Shown here: piece by piece, positions 48,101 through 60,140 of the stretch | Layout: the number at the start of each line of letters is the position of its first letter | How positions within the stretch are numbered: position 1 is the stretch's first letter | NCBI GenBank assembly: GCA_015680685.1 | Contig: MNCI01020717.1 | Span: forward strand, 158,762-222,761 | Source: Gnetum montanum | Taxonomy: Eukaryota > Streptophyta > Gnetopsida > Gnetales > Gnetaceae | DNA length: 64,000 nt | Reading direction: 5' to 3' | Made by a program: the position numbers and the translations under genes | The notes under the pieces: model-generated | What the model saw: the letters and a program-made list of their open reading frames with translations, nothing else | The model's database searches: none | Told to the model about the DNA's origin: nothing

Positions 48101-48613
48101 GGATATTGAGGCTTGGCTCAAATCACCTCTTAGGAAAATATTATTGTTTGATAAGTGTGATATTGAGAAGGTGAATAAGTTGTACTCCATTTTCTATTGT
48201 ACATTTTTTCACATGCTTTTATCATAGAAGAAAATCATAGGAGTTCAACAATCTTGATGTATGAAAAAGGTGTTAACTGATGGTACTAGGTTTGATTAGG
48301 GTATCTTTTTGGTTACTAGTCTAAAGGGTGAAATACAAAAAATTTGAAACAAACTTGATTTAGTGTATCATATACATTTCTCATTTTTTGTGCATATCTC
48401 AGAAGGTTTAAGAAGCTCTTGGTGGTAAAGAAAGATGGAAAATGGGTAGGATTTGATAGTTCTCAACTTTCCAAGCCTTGGGCCAAGCATATTATTCAAT
48501 TCATGCATGTCCAAGGCTTACGCATGCAAGATGTAGGAGAGTCATTATTTCTTACCACTAAGAATGTTAGTGGTCTATGTGGTTATTGTAGTGATGGAAA
48601 AATTCAATGCTAG
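45178..48613 (+). pseudogene. Multi-exon gene antisense to G2 pol, family unknown
   Basis: The plus strand shows a coding-like gene with introns, now broken. Exon 1, 45178-45302: starts MVKKNELISQN, has DELVEE-like acidic residues and NPSTNEGSF, donor aggtac. Exon 2, about 46777-47101: shares a frame with G3 and has AWFRPSA and TVDVVVVIIETLV. Exon 3, about 47317-47581: EEHSKGLMWNN, VEVLNQRGIEF, donor ggtaaatg. Exon 4, from 47732 after a tattatag acceptor: blocks such as ALIDIQQSIIDVGMFNLF, RVGKDASSREDIEAWLK, and a last open part (48419-48613) with VVKKDGKWVGFDSSQLS. It stops at 48613, just short of the 5' LTR. No known domain was recognised. Several stops interrupt the frame. Exon limits are inferred from splice-like sites and frame changes. 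Confidence 0.5.
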
Positions 48614-48634
48614 AAGGCCTAAAATTTCGATACG

Positions 48635-50830
48635 AAATATTTTAACCTTGGATCCAATGGGCCTTAAAAAAGGATCTGGAGTGCCTCAAATGGTCTTGTT
48701 GATTGCTTAAGGACTTAAATGTTTGTTTCTAAATGTTGTAAAATAATGAAAATAGGTGATAAAAATGTAAAAGACAAAGTAAACAATGAAATATAGTTGC
48801 AAAAAATAAACAAGAAAATGTGCCAAAGCAATGCAAAATGTATATTAATTGATGAAAAAAATACAGGTATTATAGGATACAATAATATGGAATTGCAATT
48901 ATTCCATTGTTGGCAAGATGGAGATGAAAGTTTGGCGTATGGATGGGCAGTGTGTGTTTTGTAGTCCTCTCAAACATGTTTGGTTTGCTTGTTTTATCTA
49001 CAATTGGTTCTTGGTGCCTATGGTGATCTACTCTTGAAAGATGGCTTTGGACTCTTAGATTTCTTTGCACTCAAAATTCTCAAGTTTGGTGAATTATAAA
49101 ATGATCCAAAAGTCCTTAAAAAGATGTTTACTTTGGTTTAAATAGACTATGCACATCTTAATTTCTGGCTAGTTGATTCTACCATGATTACTGCCAAATT
49201 TCTAACAAATTTTGCATCGTTTTAGAAGCTTTTGGTGTCCAAAATCTATCATGTATGAGGCACCAACGTTTTTTTGACTTTTTGAGCATGAAATACCAAT
49301 GTATTTTGCACTTTCACCATCCAAAAAGTGCAACTCATGAACCATCAATGTTTTTGACTTTTCTTGCTAAATTTGATGGCATATTTGAGTTATTTTCATG
49401 GTTCAAATTTCAACATATATGCTACCAACGTTTTTGGTCTTTTGCTATCAATTTTTCCAACATATTTGGGTTTTGCTTCCAAATTTTGGCAATGTATTTA
49501 CATTCTAGGCTCCACACGTTGGATTAAATGAAATTTGGAGCGTTTTGGGCTGTAAATTCCATATTACACATGAATAAATATCCAAACTTTGGCAGAATGA
49601 GGCTACAAGGTATGATTTTTAATGGAAAGATAGGCAATTGAATCTGCCTTTAAATTTTCACTATATTATAATGTAAATCTGGATTTGAGGCTTTTTATCC
49701 AAAATGCAAGTCTTCTTTGGGGTTTTTCATTGGTCCCTCTTTATTGATGATTGGAAAATTGACCCAAGAGGTATCAACAAAGAGTGCAAAACATCATTGC
49801 AAGTTCATCACCAATGCTCCCTCTCCACGCTTGATTTCATAGTTGTTGAATCATGTCAAAGAGTGCTTATAATGATGAAATAAAGTGACGATAAGATGTT
49901 ATGAGCTTGTGATGAGATAAAGGCTATATTGATCATCAAGGAATGGACATATGAGCTAATACAAAATTCCAAATGATAAAATCATGGTTATCATATGGCG
50001 ATGATATGTGTACTAGGTAAAAAGATCTCCATGCCTTGTTCTTGAACTATTGGTTACTTGATAATATGTTAGAGGAACCAACACTCATCCTTAAGCTTCT
50101 TTGGCAAGTAGGCTCCTTCTCTTGTTTGCTTGGAGTCAATGATTTAACTTTAGGCTTCATTAGCCTTTCGGCTATCTTGGCAATCTACGTCCCCATTTTT
50201 TTGGATGAAACCTTCGTTGGGTTTCATTATCAAGGTCAAATTTGGTTTGGTTTTCTTATTGAATGAGATGTGTTACATCCAACAAACTTGATGCAAGAGA
50301 ATTTTAGAGGAGATATCACATGGACATGGTGCATGAGTGTCAAACATTGGTCTTCATCGTTAACAAGGTAAGGAAGGTCGTAGTTTGCCTACGAGGTTAT
50401 GGCTCAAAAGGATAATGGAAGTGATGTGAGGTAAGAAATATCGACAAGGTTGAATAAGCTAACTAAATCTCCTACATTGAGGTCACATTATGACTCATTG
50501 GTATGATGAGTTATAGCTCTATTGATGACTTCAAGCTTCATCTTTCAAGCACAACTTTAAGAGGATAAGAAAAAAAGCCAAAGAATACATGTTGTTACAA
50601 GATATTGCATGAGGCTACATGAGGCAACAAGTAGATACAAGTCATTATAAGCTACAACTAGTATAACATGAGAAATGTTACGTTTTGTTTCACAGATTTG
50701 TACAAAGTTTGTAGTGCTTTGATATGCCAAAAAGAAAATAACATGTCACACACGCTCGCTTGTTGTAGGCTATGAGGTCCACCAATGTTATATTCTTATT
50801 CAAACTTGTAAACAAAAGGTCAAAAACACT
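48635..50830 (-). repeat. G2-family LTR, copy 2, shared by G2 and G2b
   Basis: The left edge aligns with 32997 and 52827 (ttttaaccttggatccaatg). On its right, similarity to copy 1 continues up to the 'gttaatgttag' at the pol stop, so it also looks like the 3' LTR of the next element. On its left is the antisense gene, as expected for a 5' LTR. Confidence 0.65.
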
Positions 50831-51239
50831 AGAAGAAAGTATGTTAATGTTAGATGTAATTAGGGTCATGAAAAGCTTTCATATTATCATGTAGGGAATT
50901 GATGATGTTTTGGGCAAGCTAAGGTTCTAGTGAGGAACTCGGTTTTAAGGTTTTCTCCTCACTATTGTGGTTCAAAATGGAGAATTTGACCAAGGAACCC
51001 TTTTGTGATGTTTCTGGTTTTCATGGTTAAGAGCAGTTAGGCCATCTCATGGTGTTAAGGCTACATGCTCAAGGATTTCAAAGATCAAGGCTTAAGTGTT
51101 CAAGGCTATTTGGTAAAGAAACATCATGAGAAGCATATGTTTAAGCTCCAAGGTTGGCTGAATTTGCTTCCTCATCCTTTTAGCTTAATCTTGCATGTCA
51201 ACATAAGCATATCAAGTGGCAGTTGCATGAACAAATTAT

Positions 51240-51780
51240 TAAATAATGCTAACATAGTGCAAAATATTGTAATAAAGAAGAAAAACAAGGTAACATTAGG
51301 CCAAACATTGTGGAATCAAGCTAAACAAGGCCAAAAAAAGATCATAACAAGGTGAAGAAAGGTGAAACCAAACAAAACAAGGTAAGATAAGATCACAACG
51401 ATGTAAAATATGGTAAAATAAGGTTAGAACATTATCAAAACAAGGTAAAATTAAAGCCAAATCAGGTAGATTAAGGTGAAACAATGTAAAATAAGGTTTA
51501 AAATAGTAATATTTTTTTTTTCATTTTTTGGTTATTGTTGGTTATTTTATGATTAAAATAAATAAAAATACAATGAAAATAAGTTATAAATTACCAAAAT
51601 AGGTAAAAATCTAGTGCAAATTAGCTATAAATTGCTAAAATAAGTGAAAATCTAAAGAAAATAGGCTATAAATTAATAAAATAAGTAAAAAATCAAGCAA
51701 AAATTATTAAAATAATTAACAATCTCATAAAAAAAATATAAAGATCTTATGAATAGGTTGTAAATTACCAAAGTAGTGTG
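51240..51780. repeat. AT-rich minisatellites of G2b
   Basis: 51240-51500 is a loose repeat of 'acaaggtaaaa' words. 51543-51780 repeats 'ggctataaattactaaaata' like units of about 40-44 bp, four or five times. One unit of the second kind occurs at the matching place in G2 (about 38370-38440). Confidence 0.65.
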
Positions 51781-51936
51781 TTTTTTTTTGTTGACAAATA
51801 ATTAAAAAGTTAAAATTAACACTACTAGCATGTCCACACTAAATCCATCAATGTATAAGCTTATTTGGATGGATTTTTAGTGGTTCGAAACTTTCTCGTT
51901 TTGTCCCCTACGTTGGTTTATATGTTGAAACAACAT

Positions 51937-52208
51937 ATGGGTAAGTTTAGAATGGAATTTTCTAATTCAATTCTTTCTACATTGGCAATTATGTTGGCCA
52001 ACATATTTAGCTTGGTTTTCAACATGAGGTTAAAGTTTGGAATGGAATTTTCTAATTCCATTCTTCCTATGTTGGTCAATGTGTTTAGCTTGGTTTTCAA
52101 TGTGAGATTACTATTTGGAATGGAATTTTTTAATTTCATTCTTCCTAAGTTAGCATTTATGTTGGCCAACGTATTTAGCTTGGTTTTCAACATGAAATTA
52201 AAGATAAG
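51937..52208. repeat. Three-unit tandem repeat (90, 78, 90 bp)
   Basis: The anchor aatggaattt occurs at 51951, 52041 and 52119. Each unit continues to 'tttagcttggttttcaa'. All spacings are multiples of three, so the plus-strand frame 51865-52215 stays open and reads as a repeated hydrophobic segment (SNSILPML, FSLVFN). I take this as a by-product of the repeat rather than a gene. Confidence 0.8.
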
Positions 52209-52619
52209 AAACTAGTAGAAAAAATCCAACTTACATGACTTGTTTTTGATTTATTACTATATATTGTTTTTCATGTCCAACAAGTGGAGGTTCTGTCTTG
52301 ACTTTTTTTTTCTCAAGGGTGCAGGACCTGTGAGGTGTAGCACATAGTTGTATGAGTAGTAGCATGGCTTGGTGGCATGAGGATGGTTGTGGTAAAGGTT
52401 GGGCTTGATGCTATGTGGTATCCAAGGTACACTAGGCCAATGAAGAGCAGACAATGGTGTAGTACCATAACAAGGATTTCCTATGACGACTTGTGTTGGC
52501 ATCATGGTAGGAAAAGGTAAACTGAAGGGCATGTAGCGCAGCAACAATGAATGACAACATAGTAGTGCAAGGTAGTAGAACAATGCTATAGGACAACACT
52601 ACAGTGTAGAGGAATGCAT

Positions 52620-52815
52620 ATGGAAGTGGAGGTCAAAGGTAACAAGCTATTGTGACCAAGGGAGATAGTGACAAAGGCAGTGAAGGAGTGATGTGGTAGT
52701 GTAGTTGGTCCAAGGTAGAATTGGTAGTAACACAAGGAGGAGCTATTTGCACTGTGGGGCTACATGGCCTTAGGTTTTGTAGGGGTCGCAAAATTTGGTG
52801 TTGGAGGGCTGAAAA
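52620..52815 (+). pseudogene. Tail of the antisense gene in G2b
   Basis: The last bases before the LTR align with the end of the G2 antisense gene: both have a GL-x-G segment, a C-x(2)-[GR]-x-KI pattern and then A-x-NF running into the LTR edge. Upstream parts cannot be followed. The match rests on about 60 bases of sequence and the position next to the LTR. Confidence 0.35.
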
Positions 52816-52826
52816 TTTCAAAGCCA

Positions 52827-54350
52827 TGATAGTTTAATCCTAGATCCAATGGGCCTTGGAAAAGGATTCAAAGTGTCTCAAATGGTCTAGTAGATCACTT
52901 GAGGATTTAGGGGCTATGTTATTGGAATGTTAAAAGAAGATGTGTGTGAAGGGAAAATTCCCAGCATAAATAACTTAACTTAATGATAGAGAAATAAATA
53001 AAGTGAAATAATGATCACACTAATATGCTATAACTTTATATTAAATATAAGGAAGTTCAATGAAACAGTTTAGAAAATACAAGTTATAGGCTTTAAAAGC
53101 CCAATAGCCTAAGAGACATTCTTGGAATTTTATGCAGGGTCTATTTTGCAATGAGGTTCATGCTTGAATGTCTTGGATGATTTTCCATAGAACTTGATTT
53201 GCCATTGGTTTTATTTATCATATTTGTTCATAGTGAATGAAAGGTTGTGGTAGTTATAGACTCTTGAAATCTGCACTACTCTGAATGTCTCTAGTTTAGC
53301 TTGAATGCTCAAAATTTCCAAAAGTGCTAAACATGTGCATGAAACTGAAGAGTTGCTAATTTCATGCTACTAATTGTTGTAGTGTGTTATATATTTCCAA
53401 TGAGCATAATTTGTATTATATGAATGCCAGCATAATTTGGGTTTTGGTCCAAAATTCTAACATAATTGGAATTTCCCATAAGCATATATGCTAGCATATA
53501 TGAACTTTGGCTTAAATCTCTGGCATAATTGGCATTTTTTGTTGACATATATGCTAGTGTGTATGTCATTTTGGGCATTGTTATGCTAAAATAAGTGGCA
53601 TTTCCATCACCCAAATTTGTAACTTAGAAATCTCCAGTGTATATAGATTTTCCCACCAATGTTGGTAGTATATATATGCTATTTTCCTAGCATATATGCT
53701 ACCAACATTTTGGCTTTTGCTGCCAAATTTTTGTAGTATGCTTACATTTTTGGCCTCTATATGCCAGCTTGAATGAGACCTTAAGCTTATCAGCTATAAA
53801 TTACATCTTTGTATACTAGAAACTATTCAAATTAAGGTAGGAAATAAGCCATGAGGTGGGATTTTGAATGGAAAAAGGGACAATTATTTTTTCCTTGAAG
53901 TTCCCATTAAGTTATAATGAAAAAACTTTGGCTATTGGGTCATACATGTGAATGCAAAATTTCTTTGGAATGTTTCATTGGCTCCTCTTTATTGATGGTT
54001 GGAGGATTTGACCTTAGAGACATCAACAAAGAATATGAAACACCACTACAAGTTCATCATCAATGCTCTATTTCCACACTTGGTCCATAGTTGTTGAATC
54101 ATACTAAGGAGTGCTCATGATGGTGAAATCAAGTCATTGGGAAATGTTATGAGTTTGAGGTAAGATAGAGGTCATATTGGTTATTGAGGGGTTAACAAGA
54201 AAGTTCAAATGTTAACATCATGACCATGACATGATGTTGATATGTCTTGTTGAAGAAGTCTTCATGCTTAACTGCTTGAACTACTAGCTACCTAATGATG
54301 TGTTAGGGAAGCCAACACTCCATTCTTAGGCTTCTTTGATCACTAGGAAA
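52827..54350 (-). repeat. G2-family LTR, copy 3, shared by G2b and G3
   Basis: Starts tgatagtttaatcctagatc, the best-kept edge of the three (TG on the plus strand). Subrepeats with 'gcatatatgctagca' fill 53440-53760. The right part is truncated, passing directly into integrase sequence of G3. The minus-strand open stretch at 53387-53614 is a subrepeat artefact. Confidence 0.65.
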
Positions 54351-54359
54351 CTTTATATA

Positions 54360-57000
54360 TAGTGTGTAACTTAGTTGGTGGCACATATATAAAGTTGCTA
54401 TGCCATTGACAAGTATCATAAGTTTTAACCTTTTGCATGTAGTGACTTTCCATATAGGGCTAATAGTATCCTAATGATCTAATTTTCATAGCCATGGCTC
54501 TAGGTCCTATATGTCCTCAACATACACCTTCATGAGCCTACTCAAGGACTATGCAAGCTTTGATTTTATCATATGCCATCATAGGAAGTTTGACATAATG
54601 TTTTATTAGCTACAATGACATATTGTTTTGATCTTTTACAAACAACAACCCTTTGGGGAGCAGTTATGTTTTGTATAGATTCACCATGCATTAGATAAAA
54701 CTTGATATCATAATATCATTCCTATTGAGGAACATTGCCAATAGTGGCTATAAAAGGATGTTTAGTATTTTGTATGATGGGAAGAGAATAATTCTTCATT
54801 AAGGAATGTAACTTGCTAAACACATCTGACATCACACTTATGGCTAAGATTGCAATGGTACTTGCTAGGATGTTTTTAGCTTAGGGAATGTGTTGTATAT
54901 CAACATCATAAACTATTACATGAGTATTTTGGCTAGGTTACAGTAAGGTTGTAAATTGTTAGCTTTACAAGCACAAAATTTAGTTACTTGATTAATCACT
55001 AGTTGTGAATGACCTTTTATCTTTAAACATGTAATTCCTTGGTTACAAGCTACCATAATTTTCCTAATTAACCATTTATATTTTGCTACATTGTTAGTAG
55101 ATGGGAACTGAAAATGGTAAGAGAAAGGTCAGAGCTCACTAGAGGGTAATGTTATGATGGTAGTAGCACTAGCCCCATGGGTAGTTGAAGCTCTATCAAA
55201 GTGCATGATAGCCTCATAACCCTCAAGCACCTCATTAATAATGTTAGCATACTCATTGGGAAATTCAAGGTCTATGGTGGCATTGTCTTGTATCGAAGAA
55301 GTTAACTATGTCACTATATAGCTTGATCTTTGTTGAAGCTTGGGAAATGTAATGTAGGTTAGCTATTATGGACTTTCATTGTGCTATTTAGCTATTTTCG
55401 TAGATGTTGGTCATTATGAGTCTTAATATGTTATCTTTGCATATAGTGTTGACTTAACTCCTAAAGAGATAGTGTCTTCACTTCTTCAAGGAGAAGATTA
55501 GGGATAGGAAACACTTCTTGACTTTTGTGTATCAAGCTTCGTAAGCTATCAATGCATGGCTCAAGTAGTATATAGGAAGCTCTGCTTCATGATCTTGTCT
55601 TTGATAGAGTAGAGAGGCTATGAATGTATTAAAGATTGCAAGGTAGATGTAGAATGGTTTATACTTCTATAGAGGGTACACAGTAGGTAATTGGGCTAAT
55701 TCATACTTGATGTTGTCAAATGCTTCTTGGCATTAGTTAGTCCACTCATAGTGAACTCCCTTTTTTAACAAGTGTTACATTGGTTGTAGCTTATTCATGA
55801 GTCTAAAGATAAACCTATGAATAAATTGTAATCTATCTTGTAATCCTTATAATTCCTTAATGTTTTTAGGCATAGATAGGTTGGTTATGGCCTTGACCTT
55901 ATCAACATCAACATGTATTCAAGCTTTAGATACTACAAAAGTAAGCATCTTACTAGTTTTAATGCTGAAGATACACGTCTTAGGATTGAGTATAAGTTTG
56001 TATTTGAGACATCATTTAAGTACTAGATTTAGGTCATGTGCATGATCATTGGCTAATTTGGATTTCATGGTTATATTGTCAACATAGTAATTAGGTAATC
56101 TTAGCATATAATTGCTAAAGATGCAAGTCATCACTCATTGATAGGTTGGGCCTATGTCCTTTAGACCAAATGACATCATGATGTAACAAAAGGTTCTCCA
56201 AGGGGTCATGAAGGTTGTACATAGTTGATCCTCTAGGTTAATCCAAACTTGGTTGTATCCTAAGAACCCATCCATAAAAGACAATAAGGCATGGCTAGCC
56301 ATAGTATTGATGAGTTAATCAATACTAGGAAAAGAAAAGTCATCTTTGATAGTTGTCTTATTTAGGTCTTAAAAAACAATGCAAATATGTATATTCCCAT
56401 TTTTCTTAGGGACTACCACTATGTTGGACATCCAATTAGTGTAATCAATAGCTCAGATGCAACCTACTCGGTAGAGCTTCTTGATCTCATCATGAACTAC
56501 TAAGGTGAAGTCTTTTCTAATTTTGTGAACCTTTTGCTTAACTAGTTTAATACTAGGGTCAAGTATAATGTTGTGCTAAACTAGGTGTGGATCGAGTCCT
56601 CGCATGTCTTCATATAACCAAGAAAATATTTCAATGTTATTCTAAAGGGCCTTGATGATGTCTTAGGCCATTTGAGATTCCAATGAGGAACTTAGTTTTA
56701 GCATTTTCTCCTTACCAATATGGGTTGTAATAGGAATTTCAACTAGAGAGTCCTTAGTAATGTCACTAGCCTTTAGGTCGATGGTTTTAACTATGTAGTT
56801 AGGTCATTCTAAGGATTTCTCTATAGAGGCTATGTAGTAAAATAGGCTCCTGAGTTCAAGGTCAATGCAATTAGGGTCAATTAGTCATACAAAATCACCA
56901 TGTGGTTTCCTTAGGTTTAAAGGTAGGTTAACTTGTTACCACGTGTTCATGTTTTGATTTTGCATGTCAACAAAATCACATTAAGTGCCATATGCATTAG
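54360..57000 (-). pseudogene. G3 pol: part of integrase, RNase H, reverse transcriptase
   Basis: Follows the G2 pol block by block. The integrase N-terminal region (54370-54740) matches 36000-36300. RNase H (about 54750-55330) matches 36453-36960. RT is at about 56150-56480, with ALLSFMDGFLGYNQ and VVPKKNGNIHICIVF on the minus strand, and the upstream linker is at 56560-56990. The integrase core and C-terminal part are missing, lost at the junction with the LTR near 54350. It is more broken than G2, with few open stretches above 60 codons. Confidence 0.75.
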
Positions 57001-57660
57001 GAAACTATTGAATAATGCTATAATAATGCAAAAATGCTACAATAATGGAGCATAATAATAAAGTAAACTATGGTTAAAATTGAGTAAAATAAGGCTAACC
57101 AAGATAAAATAAAGATGCAATGTGATCAACAAAGGCTACAAATGGTAGTTTAAGGTGGAACAAGGGCCAAATGATGCCAAATGATATAATATAAGGTTAA
57201 ATTAAGGCCATACAAATTTGAAACCATGTAAAAATGATGCAAAATAATGTGAAATGGCTAAAAATTATGATAAAATAATTTAAAACATGGTTAAATGATG
57301 TTAAAATGACATAAGATAGTATTAAATGAAGCCAAATAATGTCAAATGACATCAAATGATGCCAAATGATATTCAAATGGGGTCAAATGATGGTCCAAGT
57401 GATGTCAAATGAGGTTGAATGAGGTATGACAAGACTGTACAAAGTCAAATTAGGTAAAATCATGTCAAAAAAGTCAAATAGGGACTAAATGATGTCAAAG
57501 ATGATGGATTGGTATTGAAGGATACCAACTGACATCAAATGATACCACATGATAGCCAAATAATATCAAACGATGTCAAATAATGACTCAATGATGCCAA
57601 ATGAGTGTGAAGAAGGACATAGTATAGATAATAATATTTGTTGTAGGTTTTAAATTTTAG
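57001..57660. repeat. ATGATGYCAA-type minisatellite of G3
   Basis: From about 57130 to 57625 words such as aaatgatgccaaatgat and gatgtcaaatga repeat every 10-20 bases with variation. The preceding 130 bases are similar but looser. It occupies the same place (between the linker and the antisense gene) as different arrays in G2 and G2b. Confidence 0.75.
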
Positions 57661-58639
57661 GTTTTCATGGTTGAAAATCCATTGGAAAAGGTTTTAAATT
57701 GCCAAAGTAGGAGGAGGAAGATGCATTTTATCAACATGGGTAAAAATGTTAAAGAAGACATGTTGTAAAATGTCCAATAATGAAAACATTATAGAAAATG
57801 GGTTGAGAATTATAAAAATAAATAAAAAAGCTAGTAAAAATTAAAAAAACCTTTGCTAAAATAGAAACAATTTGTGAAAAACTAGTAGTGAGCTCCTATA
57901 TATATATTCTCTCTCTTTTTTTTTTAATTTTTTTTTCTATTTCTTATAGTGCTTATTTTTTATATTTTTTATTTTAAACTTGCCTTTTTATTTTATTTTT
58001 TTAATAAATAAAAAGGATGAAACTAGTTGCTATTGTAAAAGTAAGGTTTTATCTAGATGAGAAGTGATTGTTAAGTACTAAAAATAAGGTATTTAGAAGA
58101 AAAAGCATTAATTAACAAGCTCAAAAATTAGTTTTTAAATTTTAATTTATGAATACTTTTTTAGTTTTTTCATGGTGTAGGGACCACCTCCTCATCGTAT
58201 TGAAGTTTTTAGGGTAGTTTGGTATAGTTTTTGGCTTGGATTTTTTGATTCCTAGGGTTATTTGAAGGCTACACCTAGGTTTGGGTTACTTTGGTGCACT
58301 TTGGAGCTTTTTTTGGTTGAGATGAAGTCCACCCTTAATTCATAAGCTAGATTACAAGCTAATGAATGGTTTTTTAGTGTGATGAGCTTGGTTTGTGGTG
58401 TATTGAATATTCTTGACCTACATTTTAATCCTTAAGACTATAATGTCAGTGCAAGAGCCTTGGGAGTAAAAATTGCTAATTTTTTGACACCCAAACTAAG
58501 CCCAAATCATGCCCAAAACTTTATTACATAGGCATATATGATGTGGTAGCCTAATTGGGATGAATACTATTGTGCTTAATTTTTGTAAGGAGTTTTTAGG
58601 TGGTTTCAACTTGATTTTTGACCTTTGGTAAGTTCCAGG
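57661..58639. other. G3 spacer without a gene
   Basis: AT-rich, with a T/A tract around 57900-58010. Parts near 58480-58560 look like diverged edges of the 384-bp repeat that follows. No coding signal was seen on either strand. Confidence 0.4.
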
Positions 58640-59530
58640 GAAACATTAGGGCTTTGGAATTAGAATATGAAGTTCTTGAGGTCAAAATTGATAAGTTTTG
58701 ATTCATGGGTTCTAATTACATTGGCATAGGTGCTAGGCCAACATCATAGGCTCAAACCTTAGCGTAATTGACCCACCTTGATGAGTTTTGACACTTTTCA
58801 ATTCAGTTTTCCAAGTCTTGCAACTATCCATGTCAACACCTAGGAATGTGGATGAAAATATGATATTTTGAGGTTGCATGGAGCATGGTAAATGTTTAAA
58901 TCAATTTATAAGCTAGCTTATATGGTGGCCTAGAATATTAAGCTCAAACCCTTAGCATAAGAACCAAATTTGACTAGTCTCTAAGGTTTTTTAACAAAAT
59001 TTTGATCCTTGTGGATTCCTAAGGTAGTACCTAGGGTTTTGGCTTGGAATCTAAAGATTTTGAGGTGAAAATTGATAATTTTTAGTTTGTGATTTGTAAT
59101 TACATTGGAATATATGTTGGGCCAGCATAATATACTCAAACCTCAAAGTAATTAATCCACCTTGATGAGTGTTGACACTTTTCAATTCAGTTTTTCAAGC
59201 CTTGTAGCTACCCATGTCAGCGCCTAGGGTTGTGGATGAAAATTTAACATTCTGAGGTTGCATGGACCATGGTAAATTTTTAAATCAATTTATAAGCTAG
59301 TTTATATCCTACCCTAGAATATTAAGCTCAAACCCTTAGCATAAGAACCAAATTTGACCACTCTCTAAGGTTTTTTGACAAGATTTTGATCCTTATGGCT
59401 TTCTAAGGCAACAGTTGGGGATTTGGCTTGGAATTTAAAGTTTTGATATCAAAATGAATAAATTTTGATTTTTTGAGTGTTCTTACACTGGTTCTTATTC
59501 TATGGCAACATAATTGGCCTAAATCCTAGC
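58640..59530. repeat. 384-bp tandem repeat in G3
   Basis: Two full units and the start of a third. Three anchors keep exactly the same spacing: gaggtcaaaattg/gaggtgaaaattg (58678, 59062), acacttttca (58791, 59175) and agctcaaaccc (58941, 59325). The third unit begins near 59445 and decays. The copies are diverged but easily aligned. Confidence 0.9.
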
Positions 59531-60140
59531 TTAAGAACCTTGAAATCTTAGCATATAAGCTCCTTGGAGGGGATTCTTACGTTGGTGAAACTTGTTAGAA
59601 ACTTGAATTTTGGTGGGATTCCTTGGACAGTTAAAATTGAAATTAATTGTGTTATTAAGATTGGTAATAATTTGTAGAAATTTGTTATTAAATTGGGGTT
59701 TCAATGAGCTAGGTTAAATGGCAAGTGTTTGATGGCTCTTATGCTAGATATAAGCTTGAGTTGAATGCCTAGTGTATTGTGACAAAAGTAGAAACTTGCC
59801 TGAAGAACTCTAATTTACAATGCATGAAATCAATTGTTTCTTCTAATGAAAAAGATATTTTCTTTCTTTTTAAAGTAATTTAGTTGCTAACACTTGAAGG
59901 ATTTGTAGTTCTACTGATTCCACACTAAAAACTCCAACATTGGAACTAGTTCTCTCACATCTCCCAAGTGTTGCAACCTGAAATCTACATTGGTGCTTAG
60001 CAAGATTAGTCCATCACATATTTTTATAGACATATTTTATCATAATAAACTCTATCCTCAGTGTTGAAATAGTAGGGGAAGTAATTTCAGGCCATTTTCT
60101 TAGCACTTTCTAAGGCAAAACATTGGCACCTTCGACAACA

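Larger units (their letters stand above)
32997..50830 (-). mobile_element. Ty3/Gypsy element G2 with antisense gene, interrupted by a Copia element
   Basis: The minus-strand element lies between related LTRs that start (plus-strand left edges) at 32997 and 48635. Order on the minus strand: 5' LTR, antisense gene (45178-48613, opposite strand), tandem-repeat spacer, pol (38300-35136), 3' LTR. Removing 39102-44335 joins the spacer with repeat phase kept. No gag or protease was recognised. The RNase H and integrase C-terminal motifs place it with the Tat/Athila-like branch. The right LTR seems shared with the next element (G2b), so the right limit is approximate. Confidence 0.75.
50870..52826 (-). 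mobile_element. G2b: deleted Gypsy interior between two LTRs
   Basis: Only 2 kb separates LTR copies 2 and 3. On the left (50870-51060) is the linker upstream of RT, matching 37930-38110 and 56640-56780 ('gaggaact...ttttctcc...ctcactattg'). RT, RNase H and integrase are deleted. Then come three tandem-repeat tracts and a tail of the antisense gene (about 52620-52815). The open stretches at 52257-52583 and 52633-52827 on the minus strand are proline-rich and may be shadows. Confidence 0.55.

Noticed and set aside
52257-52827. Proline-rich minus-strand open stretches, considered as gag
   Set aside because: No capsid or zinc-knuckle motif, and the opposite strand aligns with the end of the antisense gene, so the minus-strand reading is more likely a shadow.
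53387-53614. Minus-strand open stretch with repeated 'YMLAYM'-like segments
   Set aside because: The periodicity comes from subrepeats inside the LTR.
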